Below, in pieces: positions 28,615-36,222 of a stretch of DNA of 64,000 nucleotides. Made by a program: the position numbers and the translations under genes. Origin of the DNA: Methylobacterium sp. Leaf465 (GTDB taxonomy: Bacteria > Pseudomonadota > Alphaproteobacteria > Rhizobiales > Beijerinckiaceae); the NCBI RefSeq assembly GCF_001424705.1, contig NZ_LMRA01000007.1:20707-84706 (forward strand). Reading direction: 5' to 3'. Numbering within the stretch: position 1 is the stretch's first letter; every line of letters begins with the position of its first letter. Below the pieces are notes generated by a model. That model had not been told where the DNA came from. It ran no database searches and saw only the letters and a program-made list of their open reading frames with translations.

Positions 28615-29397
28615 TCAGAGCGGCTTCTGGAAACGGTAGAGCTCGGCGGGACGGAACGACGTGCCGGCCTCGCGCGCGCCCGTGGGGGCGAGCCAGCCGC
28701 GGTCGAGCATCCGGCGGCGGAAGGCGGGCTTGTTGAGGGACGTGCCCAGGATCGCCTCGTGCACGTCCTGCAGCTGGCGCAGGGTGAAGGCCTCGGGCAG
28801 CAGCGCGAAGGCGACGTCGGAATAGTCGAGCTTTCCCCGCAGCCGCTGCACCGCCAGGGCGAGGATCGCGGCGTGGTCGAAGGCGAGGCGCAGCGGCGTC
28901 CTCCGGTCGGGGTCGCCCGGCGCGAAGGCCGCGACCGGCCCCCCCGCCTCGCCGGACCAGGGCACGTCGAGGAGCGCGGCCGACGGCCCCGCCGCCACCG
29001 CCGCCGCGCGCGCCACCGCCGCCGCGCGCGCAAGCGCCGCCGCGAAGGCGGCCTCCGGCATCAGCGCGAGGTAGGCCACGGTGACGATGCGCATGCGCGG
29101 GTCCCGGTCGAGGGCGCCGAAGGTGTAGAGCTGCTCCCGATGGGTCTCCGCCACCTCCGCCGGGGCGAAGCCCGCCTTGTCGCGCAGCACGCGCTCGGCC
29201 GCGCCGTCCAGGGTTTCGTCGAGGCGCACGAAGCTGCCGGGCAGCGCCCAGCGGCCGGCATGGGGATGCTGGGTCCGCTGCACCAAGAGCACGGCCGGAC
29301 GGCCCGCGCGCAGCCCCATCAGGACGAGATCGACGGTGAGCGCCGGCCGCGCGAAGGCGGCGGGGTCGTAGGCGCGGAGAAAGTCGTCCTCGGTCAC
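28615..29397 (-). CDS. nrtR: NrtR-type Nudix-like transcriptional regulator
   Basis: This 260-residue protein has an N-terminal Nudix-fold domain (VDLVLMGLRAGRPAVLLVQR, ALPGSFVRLDETLDGAAERVL) and a C-terminal winged helix (LPEAFTLRQLQDVHEAILG, NKPAFRRRML). The Nudix box lacks the REUxEE catalytic glutamates, as expected for NrtR regulators, which bind ADP-ribose or related NAD metabolites instead of hydrolysing them. The GTG start at 29397 is preceded by a promoter bracketed by a perfect inverted repeat, so autoregulation is likely. An Ala-rich linker near residues 125-140 contains a perfect 18-bp tandem duplication (28994-29029). Confidence 0.88.
   Translation of the reverse strand: MTEDDFLRAYDPAAFARPALTVDLVLMGLRAGRPAVLLVQRTQHPHAGRWALPGSFVRLDETLDGAAERVLRDKAGFAPAEVAETHREQLYTFGALDRDPRMRIVTVAYLALMPEAAFAAALARAAAVARAAAVAAGPSAALLDVPWSGEAGGPVAAFAPGDPDRRTPLRLAFDHAAILALAVQRLRGKLDYSDVAFALLPEAFTLRQLQDVHEAILGTSLNKPAFRRRMLDRGWLAPTGAREAGTSFRPAELYRFQKPL
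28994..29029. repeat. 2 x 18-bp perfect tandem repeat in the nrtR linker
   Basis: GCCACCGCCGCCGCGCGC occurs twice in tandem on the plus strand and encodes RAAAVA-type repeats on the minus strand, between the Nudix and winged-helix parts. It is in frame and probably variable in copy number between strains. Confidence 0.85.
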
Positions 29398-29405
29398 GGC
29401 GCAGC

Positions 29406-29454
29406 CTTATATCCAACTTGCATCTAACTAAGACGCGGGATGGATATAAGTCAA
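29406..29454 (-). promoter_or_regulatory. nrtR promoter bracketed by a 10-bp inverted repeat (putative NrtR operator)
   Basis: CTTATATCCA (29406-29415) and TGGATATAAG (29441-29450) are perfect reverse complements separated by 25 bp. Reading the minus strand, TTGACT (29454-29449), a 17-bp spacer and TTAGTT (29431-29426) form a plausible sigma-70 promoter. The distal half-site touches the -35 box. The proximal half-site lies between the expected transcript start and the GTG of nrtR (29397), overlapping the leader. A related element CATCTAACT lies between them. A dimeric repressor on these half-sites would block its own operon. Assignment to NrtR is by position. Confidence 0.7.
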
Positions 29455-29823
29455 GCGCCCGATGCCGGGGCCGGGCGTGGCCGGCCGCACCGGGTCGCAA
29501 CGTCGCCCCCGTGGTCGTCGGTCCCCTGGATCGGTTGGTCCCGGGTTGCCCGCGTCCGCTCGTGCCGGCGATCCGTCCGGAGGATCTTGTCTGCGCCCGT
29601 ACCTTCGGCGGTCGCAGGTCTTGCCGGTTCGTGCTCCTGCCGGGCCCGTACTCCTGCCGACCCGTACTCTTGCCAGCCCGCACGGATTCGTGCGGATCTT
29701 GGCGGAGACGAGGAACGAGCCCCCGATCGCGCTCGGGGCCAAGCAGCCCCCAGGCTCCCTCCGACGGGACGGCGCCGGCCGCGCCGTCGTCCGAGGAGGT
29801 CCGCGCGTCGGGAGGGAACGATC
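29455..29823. other. spacer between nrtR and bciA, with short tandem repeats
   Basis: No gene is seen. From 29626 to about 29674 there are three units of 16-17 bp on the theme CCCGTACTCCTGCCGA (GGTTCGTGCTCCTGCC, GGGCCCGTACTCCTGCC, GACCCGTACTCTTGCC). The bciA ribosome-binding site GGGAGG is at the right end. A bciA promoter could not be located confidently. Confidence 0.6.
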
Positions 29824-30840
29824 ATGAGCCTGGATCGACCGGACGGCGCGGGACCGCGCCGCGTGCTCCTCCTGGGGGCGACCGGCACGATCGGGCGGGC
29901 CACCGCGCGGGCGCTTGCTGCCGCCGGGCACGCGGTCGTCTGCCTCGTCCGGCGCCCGGCCGGCCCCGCGCCCCCGGCCGGTGCGGGGGACCCGCCCGGA
30001 GCGCCCCCGGGCGTCACCGAACGGATCGTGGACTTCACGGATCCCGCGTCGCTGGCGCGCGACGGGATCCGCGGCGAACCGTTCGACGTCCTGGTCTCGT
30101 GCCTCGCCTCGCGGACCGGACTGCCCGACGACGCCTGGACGATCGATTACGGCGTGTCGGTGCGCGCCCTGCAGGCGAGCCGGGCGGCCGGCGTGACCCA
30201 TGTGGTCCTGCTCTCGGCGATCTGCGTCCAGAAGCCGATCCTCGCCTTCCAGCAGGCCAAACTGGCCTTCGAAGCGGTCCTGACCGCCTCGGGGCTCGAC
30301 TACACGATCGTTCGGCCGACGGCCTTCTTCAAATCCCTCTCGGGCCAGGTGGAGCGCCTGAAGCGCGGCAAGCCGTTCCTGGTCTTCGGCGACGGAACCC
30401 TGACGGCCTGCAAGCCGATCAGCGACGGGGACCTCGGCCGCTACCTCGCCGCATGCCTCGATGACCCGGCGCGGCGCAATCGCGTGCTGCCGATCGGCGG
30501 ACCGGGCGAGGCCATCACGCCCCTGGCGCAGGGCGAGCGCCTCTTCGCGCTGCTCGGGCGCGAGCCGCGTTTCCGGCACGTCCCGGTCGTCCTGCTCGAC
30601 GGGATCGTCGCCGTCCTGGCGACCCTCGGGCGGTGGGTGCCGGGGCTGGTGGCCAAGGCCGAGCTCGCGCGGATCGGCCGCTACTACGCCACCGAGTCGA
30701 TGCTCGTGCGCGACCCCGCGACCGGCCGATACGAGGCCGCCATGACCCCCTCGACGGGGTCGGAGACGCTGTTCGACTATTACGCCCAGCTGATCCGCGG
30801 CGAGGCGGTCGCCGAGCGCGGCGACCACGCGGTGTTCTGA
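29824..30840 (+). CDS. bciA: divinyl chlorophyllide a 8-vinyl-reductase, BciA type
   Basis: This 338-residue NADPH-dependent atypical short-chain dehydrogenase reduces the 8-vinyl group of divinyl (proto)chlorophyllide in bacteriochlorophyll synthesis. The Rossmann motif is LLGATGTIGRATARAL. The BciA-typical central region is LSAICVQKPILAFQQAKLAFE, followed by YTIVRPTAFFKSLSGQVERLKRGKPFLVFGDG. ATG 29824 has GGGAGG upstream; the frame stays open further left without similarity. It stands alone rather than in a photosynthesis cluster. Its presence suggests the organism is an aerobic anoxygenic phototroph, as many Methylobacterium are. Confidence 0.9.
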   Translation: MSLDRPDGAGPRRVLLLGATGTIGRATARALAAAGHAVVCLVRRPAGPAPPAGAGDPPGAPPGVTERIVDFTDPASLARDGIRGEPFDVLVSCLASRTGLPDDAWTIDYGVSVRALQASRAAGVTHVVLLSAICVQKPILAFQQAKLAFEAVLTASGLDYTIVRPTAFFKSLSGQVERLKRGKPFLVFGDGTLTACKPISDGDLGRYLAACLDDPARRNRVLPIGGPGEAITPLAQGERLFALLGREPRFRHVPVVLLDGIVAVLATLGRWVPGLVAKAELARIGRYYATESMLVRDPATGRYEAAMTPSTGSETLFDYYAQLIRGEAVAERGDHAVF

Positions 30841-31208
30841 GGCGTCGCGAATCCGCGGGGCGGGCCAACGCGCAGCGCCATCTCCCGCGGGGCAGCCGTC
30901 CGTGGAGCGTCGGTGAGACGCGCCCGGATGGCCTCCGTGCGGCCGCGAACGACAGGGCGGTGCGGGGTCGCCCGGCGTTGCGGGCGCGCGGCCCGGAACC
31001 AGCACAGGCCGGCCCGTTCTGTTGAAGAATAGTACCGTATCGTGGCATCGACGTCGCGCAGCATAATGCAGGGGCGCGCGGCGTCAGTCTCGCCGAGACG
31101 GTCATCCATGCAAGACTGGTATATCTGGCATATCGTATCTGGCATACCAAAGGGCGGCGGGACGGGTCATATGCGTTGCAACGCAACAATCACTCGGGAC
31201 CGCCCCAC
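30841..31208. other. spacer with direct/inverted repeat ahead of a small ORF
   Basis: No gene is seen. The right half is AT-richer. TATCTGGCATA is repeated exactly at 31122-31132 and 31136-31146, and the pair is enclosed by TGGTAT (31117-31122) and ATACCA (31144-31149), giving a symmetric site 60 bp upstream of the small ORF. This looks like a regulator-binding region. Confidence 0.6.
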
Positions 31209-31376
31209 ATGACCGTTCTGCTTCTCGTCGCTCTCGCCGGTGCCGCCAACGTGGCGCTCGTGGCCTTCATGGCCGACCGGCTGACCCCGCAGGACGCGGC
31301 CCCCGTCATCTCGGCGGGCGAGCTCGCCATCGTGAACGACAACGCCCCGGCTTCGGCGGTGAAGCTGGCCGCCTGA
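31209..31376 (+). CDS. small hypothetical membrane protein
   Basis: This 55-residue protein begins MTVLLLVALAGAANVALVAFMA, one hydrophobic segment that is either a signal or a membrane anchor. A short, mildly acidic tail follows (LTPQDAAPVISAGELAIVNDNAP). The ribosome-binding site is weak (GGGA). Support comes from codon composition, an upstream repeat-containing regulatory region and a strong terminator directly downstream, which together define an independent transcript. No family is recognised. Confidence 0.6.
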   Translation: MTVLLLVALAGAANVALVAFMADRLTPQDAAPVISAGELAIVNDNAPASAVKLAA

Positions 31377-31412
31377 CGGCCCCTCAGCCCCCTCGGACGT
31401 CCGAACCCATCG

Positions 31413-31439
31413 GCCCCGCCTCATCGAGGCGGGGCTTTT
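31413..31439 (+). terminator. intrinsic terminator
   Basis: A perfect 10-bp stem, GCCCCGCCTC and GAGGCGGGGC with a three-base loop, is followed by TTTT. It is 37 bp after the small ORF and may also serve the convergent TerC-family gene. Confidence 0.9.
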
Positions 31440-31476
31440 CCGTGTCCGGGTCCGGCGCTGCCGCGGGCGCCGCGGA

Positions 31477-32229
31477 TCAGCCGCCGAGGACGTCCACCTC
31501 GGCCCGACCCACGGCGGCGGCCTGCTGCTGCGCGATCGCCCGGTCGGACCGGCGCTTGAGCGCGAAGCCCAGGCCGACGACGAGGGCGGCGCCGAGGGCG
31601 CCCATCGCGTGCGGGACGGCGCCCTGCAGGGTCGCGGGCAGCACCTCGACCATCTGCTGGTGAACCAGCCGGTCCGTGGCGATCATCTCGCCGGCCACCC
31701 AGCCCAGCAGCCCGCCGCCGAACCAGATCAGGATCGGGAACCGGTCGATCAGCCGGGTGATCAGGCTGGCGCCGACCACGAGGAGCGGCACCGACAGGGC
31801 GAGGCCGATGATGAAGAGTTCGTCGTGTCCCTTGGCGGCCCCCGCCACCGCCACGACGTTGTCGAAGCTCATGACGGCATCCGCCACCACGATGGTCCAG
31901 ATCGCCTTGGGCAGGCTGGAATGCTCCTTGATGGCGCTCTCGTCCTCCTCCTCGCCGCAGACGAGCTTGACGGCGATGTGCAGCAGGATGAGGCCGCCGG
32001 CGACCTTCAGGAGCGGCACCGCCAGCAGTTGCGAGACGATGACGGCGAAGAGGATCCGCAGCAGGGCCGCCGCGAGGGCGCCCGCGAAGACGCCGATCCG
32101 CCGCTGCCGCTCGGGCAGGCCCCGGCAGGCCATGGCGATGACCACCGCGTTGTCGCCCGACAGGATGATGTCGATCCAGACGATCTGGAGGAGCGACAGC
32201 AGGAAGGAGGAGGTGAGGTAGGAATCCAC
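31477..32229 (-). CDS. TerC/YjbE-family integral membrane protein
   Basis: This 250-residue inner-membrane protein has about seven hydrophobic helices. The two TerC half-repeats each carry a conserved acidic pair in a helix: DIILSGDNAVVIAMA near the N-terminus and DAVMSFDNVVAVAGA in the second half. Members of this family (YceF/YkoY/YjbE) export manganese or help metalate exported proteins. The cytoplasmic loop EEEDES is acidic. It lies convergent to the small ORF and downstream of the tct operon on the same strand, about 115 bp after tctC. No yybP-ykoY riboswitch could be made out in the leader. Confidence 0.88.
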   Translation of the reverse strand: MDSYLTSSFLLSLLQIVWIDIILSGDNAVVIAMACRGLPERQRRIGVFAGALAAALLRILFAVIVSQLLAVPLLKVAGGLILLHIAVKLVCGEEEDESAIKEHSSLPKAIWTIVVADAVMSFDNVVAVAGAAKGHDELFIIGLALSVPLLVVGASLITRLIDRFPILIWFGGGLLGWVAGEMIATDRLVHQQMVEVLPATLQGAVPHAMGALGAALVVGLGFALKRRSDRAIAQQQAAAVGRAEVDVLGG

Positions 32230-32343
32230 GCGGAAGACGCCTCTGCTGCTCCGACACAGCGAAGCGATGGAGTACCCGGCAACGGGTCGGGATGGGGAAG
32301 GGACCGGCCCGCCCTCGCGGGACGGGCCGTCCCCGGACAGGAC

Positions 32344-33315
32344 CTAGGGATTGGCTTCGACGGCGGAGCGGAGCACGGGCGTCCACCGTGCGACCTCGCG
32401 CTCGACGAGGGCCTGCAGGGCGGCCGGACCGGCTTCGGCCTCCTTGGGCACTGTACCACCCAATTCCAGGATGCGCTTGGTCGTGCCCGGATCCTTGAGC
32501 GCCGCGTCGAGGGCGGCCACGAGCCGGGCCCGGACCTCCGGCGGCAGGCCCTTGGGCGCGAACACCGCGTTCCAGGCGCTGACCTCGTAGCCGGGCAGGC
32601 CGGCCTCCTTCGTGGTCGGCACGTCGGGCAGGCTCGGGGAGCGCTCGGGCGTCGCGATGGCGTAGGCCTTGATCGTGCCGCCGGCGATCTGCGGCGCCAC
32701 GTTGACGATCTGGTCCGTCATGAAGTCGACCTGGTCGGCCATCAGGTCGTTCAGCGCAGGCCCCGTGCCGCGATAGACGACGAGCGTCGGCTTGGCGCCG
32801 GTCAGCGCATCGAACAGCACGCCGGTGGAATGCGAGACGGAGCCGACGCCCGCATGGGCCTGGTTGATCGCCGGTCCGCGCGCCTTCAGGACCTCGACGA
32901 ACCCCTTGAGGTCCTGGGCCGGGAAGCCCTTCTTGGCGACGATGACGATCGGCGTGCCGGCGGCGAGGCCGATCGGATCGAAGCTCTTGGCCGGATCGTA
33001 TTTCAGGCCCTTGAACAGGGCCGGGGCGGCGCCGTGCGTGCCCATGTGGCCCATCATGATGGTGTAGCCGTCGGGCGCGGCCTGGGACGCGCGCGTGATG
33101 CCGGTGGTGCCGCCGGCGCCGGTGACGTTCTCGATGACGACCTGCTGGCCGAGCGCCCGCGACATCGGCTCGGCGACGATCCGCGCCACCACGTCGGTGG
33201 GTCCGCCGGCCGCGAAGGGCACCACCAGGGTGATCGGGCGCTGGGGGTAGGTGTCGGCCGCGGCGCCGAAGGCGGCGAGCGCCGACAGGAGGCCGATGGC
33301 GAGTGCCGTTCTCAT
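32344..33315 (-). CDS. tctC: tripartite tricarboxylate transporter substrate-binding protein TctC (Bug family)
   Basis: This periplasmic binding protein of about 323 residues has a signal peptide (MRTALAIGLLSALAAFGAAA). The Bug signature YPQRPITLVVPFAAGGPTDVVAR is followed by the ligand-contacting region GAGGTTG and later SVSHSTGVLF. Bug proteins bind small carboxylates such as citrate, tartrate or aromatic acids. The ATG at 33315 is preferred over 33324 because GAGAAGG lies 9 bases before the former and directly abuts the latter. It works with tctA and tctB upstream. Confidence 0.92.
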   Translation of the reverse strand: MRTALAIGLLSALAAFGAAADTYPQRPITLVVPFAAGGPTDVVARIVAEPMSRALGQQVVIENVTGAGGTTGITRASQAAPDGYTIMMGHMGTHGAAPALFKGLKYDPAKSFDPIGLAAGTPIVIVAKKGFPAQDLKGFVEVLKARGPAINQAHAGVGSVSHSTGVLFDALTGAKPTLVVYRGTGPALNDLMADQVDFMTDQIVNVAPQIAGGTIKAYAIATPERSPSLPDVPTTKEAGLPGYEVSAWNAVFAPKGLPPEVRARLVAALDAALKDPGTTKRILELGGTVPKEAEAGPAALQALVEREVARWTPVLRSAVEANP

Positions 33316-33381
33316 GGTCCGCATCCTTCTCGTTGTGGGTTGTCGTGTCCGTCCCCGGAGGGCGCCCGGGCGCCCCCGCCG

Positions 33382-34887
33382 TCAGGCTTCCGTGAACACC
33401 GCGTCGCGGCCGCGCCGCAGCGACGGCAGCAGCGCCGCCGCCAGGATGGTGACGGCGACGAGGAACAGCACCGCGCAGACCGGACGCTCGAGGAACACCA
33501 GGACGTCGCCCCGCGACAGGGTCAGGGCGCGGCGCAGGTATTCCTCCATCAGCTTGCCCAGCACGAAGCCGAGCAGCAGCGGCGCGGGCTCGAAGCCGAA
33601 CTTGATCAGCCCGTATCCGAACACCCCGAAGGCCGCGATCAGCATGACGTCGGTGGGCAGCGCGTTGATGGAGTAGATGCCGATCGCGCAGAACATCAGG
33701 ATCGCGGGGAACATCAGCCGGTAGGGCACCTGCAGCAGGCGCACCCAGAGGCCCACGAGCGGCAGGTTGATGACGAGCAGCATGAGGTTGCCGATCCACA
33801 TCGACGCGATCATGCCCCAGAACAGGTTGGGGTTCTTGGTCATCACGCCGGGGCCCGGAACGATGCCGTGGATCGTCATGGCGCCGACCATCAGCGCCAT
33901 CACGGCGTTCGGCGGGATGCCGAGGGTGAGGAGCGGGATGAAGGCCGTCTGCGCGCCGGCATTGTTGGCGCTCTCCGGGCCGGCGACCCCCTCGATGGCC
34001 CCGCGGCCGAAGCGGCTCGGATCGCGCGCGAGGCGCTTCTCCACCGTGTAGGCGGCGAAGGGGCCGAGCACGGCGCCGTTGCCGGGCAGGATGCCCAGGA
34101 TCGCCCCGATCGCGGTCCCGCGCAGCGTCGCGGGCGCCACCTGGCGCAGATCCGCGAGGCTGGGCAGGAGGCGGCCGATCCGGGCCCGGGCGATCTCGCG
34201 GGTCTCGGTCTGGTCGAGGTTGCGCAGGATCTCGGCCACCCCGAACAGGCCCATCGCCAGGACGGAGAAGTCGACGCCGTCGGTGAGGAACGCGAGGCCG
34301 AAGGTCATCCGCTCCTGGCCGGTCTCGAGGTCCGTGCCCACCGCGGCGAGCAGGACGCCCACGAGGATCATCGCCACGGCCTTGAGCACCGAGCCGTGCG
34401 CGAGGACGACCGCGAAGGCGAGCCCCATCACCATCAGGGCGAAGTACTCCGCCGGTCCGAAGATCAGCGCGAGGCGGGTCAGCGGCGCGCCGAGGGCCGC
34501 GATCAGCAGGGTGGCGACGGTGCCGGCGAAGAAGGAGCCGATGGCGGCGATGCCGAGCGCGACCCCGGCCCGGCCCTGGCGCGCCATCTGGTGGCCGTCG
34601 AGGGTGGTGACGACCGAGGTCGCCTCGCCGGGGATGTTCACCAGGATGGCGGTGGTGGAGCCGCCGTACTGCGCCCCGTAATAGATCCCCGCGAGCATGA
34701 TGAGGGCGCCCACGGGATCGAGCCCGAAGGTGATCGGCAGGAGCATGGCGATGGTGGCGATCGGCCCGACGCCGGGCAGCACGCCGATCAGGGTGCCGAC
34801 GAGGCAGCCCAGGAAGCAGAGCGTCACGTTCTGCAGGCTCAGGGCGACGGCGAAGCCGAGGCCGAGATTGGCGAGGAGATCCGTCAC
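33382..34887 (-). CDS. tctA: tripartite tricarboxylate transporter large permease TctA
   Basis: This is a 501-residue polytopic inner-membrane protein. The N-terminal TctA block is LGCLVGTLIGVLPGVGPIATIAMLLPITFGLDP, with GIYYGAQYGGSTTAILVNIPGE and the inverted second-half counterpart GAILGILPGNGAVLGPFAAY. It forms the secondary transport channel with TctB, driven by an ion gradient. It starts at a GTG 14 bp after the tctB stop. The substrate is undetermined; a di- or tricarboxylate is expected. Confidence 0.95.
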   Translation of the reverse strand: MTDLLANLGLGFAVALSLQNVTLCFLGCLVGTLIGVLPGVGPIATIAMLLPITFGLDPVGALIMLAGIYYGAQYGGSTTAILVNIPGEATSVVTTLDGHQMARQGRAGVALGIAAIGSFFAGTVATLLIAALGAPLTRLALIFGPAEYFALMVMGLAFAVVLAHGSVLKAVAMILVGVLLAAVGTDLETGQERMTFGLAFLTDGVDFSVLAMGLFGVAEILRNLDQTETREIARARIGRLLPSLADLRQVAPATLRGTAIGAILGILPGNGAVLGPFAAYTVEKRLARDPSRFGRGAIEGVAGPESANNAGAQTAFIPLLTLGIPPNAVMALMVGAMTIHGIVPGPGVMTKNPNLFWGMIASMWIGNLMLLVINLPLVGLWVRLLQVPYRLMFPAILMFCAIGIYSINALPTDVMLIAAFGVFGYGLIKFGFEPAPLLLGFVLGKLMEEYLRRALTLSRGDVLVFLERPVCAVLFLVAVTILAAALLPSLRRGRDAVFTEA

Positions 34888-34901
34888 GTGCGCGCTCCCG
34901 A

Positions 34902-35567
34902 TCAGGTCGTCATGGCGTGCGGGGCGACGTCGGTCCGGGTCCGGCGGGTGGCGCGGCGTTCCAGGGCGAGCAGGCCGAGGCCCGCCAGGGCGAGGGCGCC
35001 GGCCGCGAGCCGCAGCAGCACCCGCGACGGAATCCGGCCGCTCGCCGCCTCGATGACGGCGGTGGGGAAGATGGGGATGGGCAGGTTCAGGAGGTCCCCG
35101 AACAGCAGCATGCAGCCGGCGGTGAGGAGCAGGGCCAGGATCAGGAGTTCGCGGAAGCGCGCCTCCGGTGTGGCGTAGCCCCCGACGATCACCGCCAGCG
35201 GGCCCGCGACGATGAGGCCGAGGCCCGGGCCGGCGACGGGGCCGAGGGCGAAGGGCCGGATCGTGACCGCGAAGGCGAGGATGGCCAGCACGACGACGAG
35301 GGGGCCGCGCAGGCCGAAGGTCTGGAGGCCCGCCCCCGCGCGGACCAGACCCGTCGCGGCGAGCACGCCGCCGCAGAGGGCGACGCCGATCGCCACCCAG
35401 TGCGGCAGCATGCCCGGTCCCATGGCGCCGAGGGTGCCCCGCGGCAGGTCGCTCGCGGCCCAGACGCCGAACATCCCGAGCAGGACCAGCACGAGGCCGG
35501 CCACGAAGCTCTGCGGCGCGCGGACCACGGACCCCGCCCGCCGCACACCGTCGGATGCGTCGCTCAT
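34902..35567 (-). CDS. tctB: tripartite tricarboxylate transporter small permease TctB
   Basis: This protein of about 221 residues has four to five hydrophobic helices (FVAGLVLVLLGMFGVWAAS, WVAIGVALCGGVLAATGLV, PLVVVLAILAFAVTI and others) and the TctB domain order. A PGPGL-like loop and a basic C-terminal tail are present. GGGGAG precedes the ATG by 5-6 bases. It is the first gene of the tctBAC run. The inverted repeat GGTTCT-GATA-AGAACC (35731-35746) lies 165 bp upstream. Confidence 0.9.
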   Translation of the reverse strand: MSDASDGVRRAGSVVRAPQSFVAGLVLVLLGMFGVWAASDLPRGTLGAMGPGMLPHWVAIGVALCGGVLAATGLVRAGAGLQTFGLRGPLVVVLAILAFAVTIRPFALGPVAGPGLGLIVAGPLAVIVGGYATPEARFRELLILALLLTAGCMLLFGDLLNLPIPIFPTAVIEAASGRIPSRVLLRLAAGALALAGLGLLALERRATRRTRTDVAPHAMTT

Positions 35568-35730
35568 CGTTTCTCCCCTACGAGCCCCGCCTTCGTGTCT
35601 CGGGCGGGTGGCACGGCGATCGTCGGATGTCCGTTCGTCCCCCGGGCCGTGGTCGGGAGGACGCCCGCGGCGGTCGGCGCGTCCCCTGACGCTGGACGCT
35701 GCGCCCTGAAGGAGCGGGGTCGCCCGAGAT

Positions 35731-35746
35731 GGTTCTGATAAGAACC
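35731..35746. promoter_or_regulatory. inverted repeat upstream of tctB
   Basis: GGTTCT and AGAACC are perfect reverse complements with a GATA spacer. It is a candidate operator for the tctBAC operon. No regulator gene is adjacent; the nearest is the GntR gene at 37940. Confidence 0.5.
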
Positions 35747-36033
35747 TATGCCGTAAATCCAAGTCTCCACAAGAGCCCGTGACGGCGTCATCAACCGATT
35801 CGAAGGTCTCGTCGCATGAGACCTGATTACGTTGCCGGCCTCTTTTTAATCCTTCGCCGATGACGGATCCTGTCCGGGCGGGCTGTGCTGCGGGGCGACC
35901 GCGTTCCGGCATGAGGATCGGGCCGGTGACGCGCCGCCCGCGGAGAGCGCCCCGATGGGGCGGGCCGGGACCGAGGCCACCCCCGGGCCGCCCCCGGCCC
36001 AAGCCGAAAAGGCCCGCCAAACAAGAATAAAAA

Positions 36034-36068
36034 CCTGTCTTATAATAGATAGCTATTATATTTACAGG
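36034..36068. promoter_or_regulatory. AT-rich interrupted palindrome upstream of the ABC transporter
   Basis: The outer arms CCTGT (36034-36038) and ACAGG (36064-36068) enclose inner arms ATAATAG (36042-36048) and CTATTAT (36053-36059). The left inner arm overlaps TATAAT (36041-36046), a consensus -10 element, but no good -35 was found at the right spacing. The site is 155 bp upstream of the ATPase start. It is a strong candidate operator or a cruciform-forming element. Confidence 0.6.
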
Positions 36069-36222
36069 AAGGATCGTGCTTGGTATCCAGGGGTCGGACG
36101 AACGATTGTGCCAGGGCCGACGGATCGGGGCTCGGGCGGCCGGTCGTCCGAAGGCAAAGCGGCTCCAGACCGCCCCTGAAAACCAGCAGTGCCGCCATGC
36201 GCGTGGCCAAAGGGAGGATGCG

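Larger units (their letters stand above)
35568..36222. other. divergent regulatory spacer between tctB and the ABC ATPase gene
   Basis: These 655 bases have no gene on either strand. They contain two symmetric sites: GGTTCT-GATA-AGAACC at 35731-35746 (facing tct) and a large AT-rich palindrome at 36034-36068 (facing the ABC genes). Base composition falls well below the GC-rich background around 36020-36070, as expected for a promoter. Confidence 0.7.

Noticed and set aside
32230..32343. yybP-ykoY manganese riboswitch upstream of the TerC-family gene
   Set aside because: The leader is short (about 115 bp) and the conserved loops of the motif were not found.
35764..35850. Possible small RNA in the AT-richer part of the tctB-ABC spacer
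   Set aside because: No promoter-terminator pair or convincing fold was seen.
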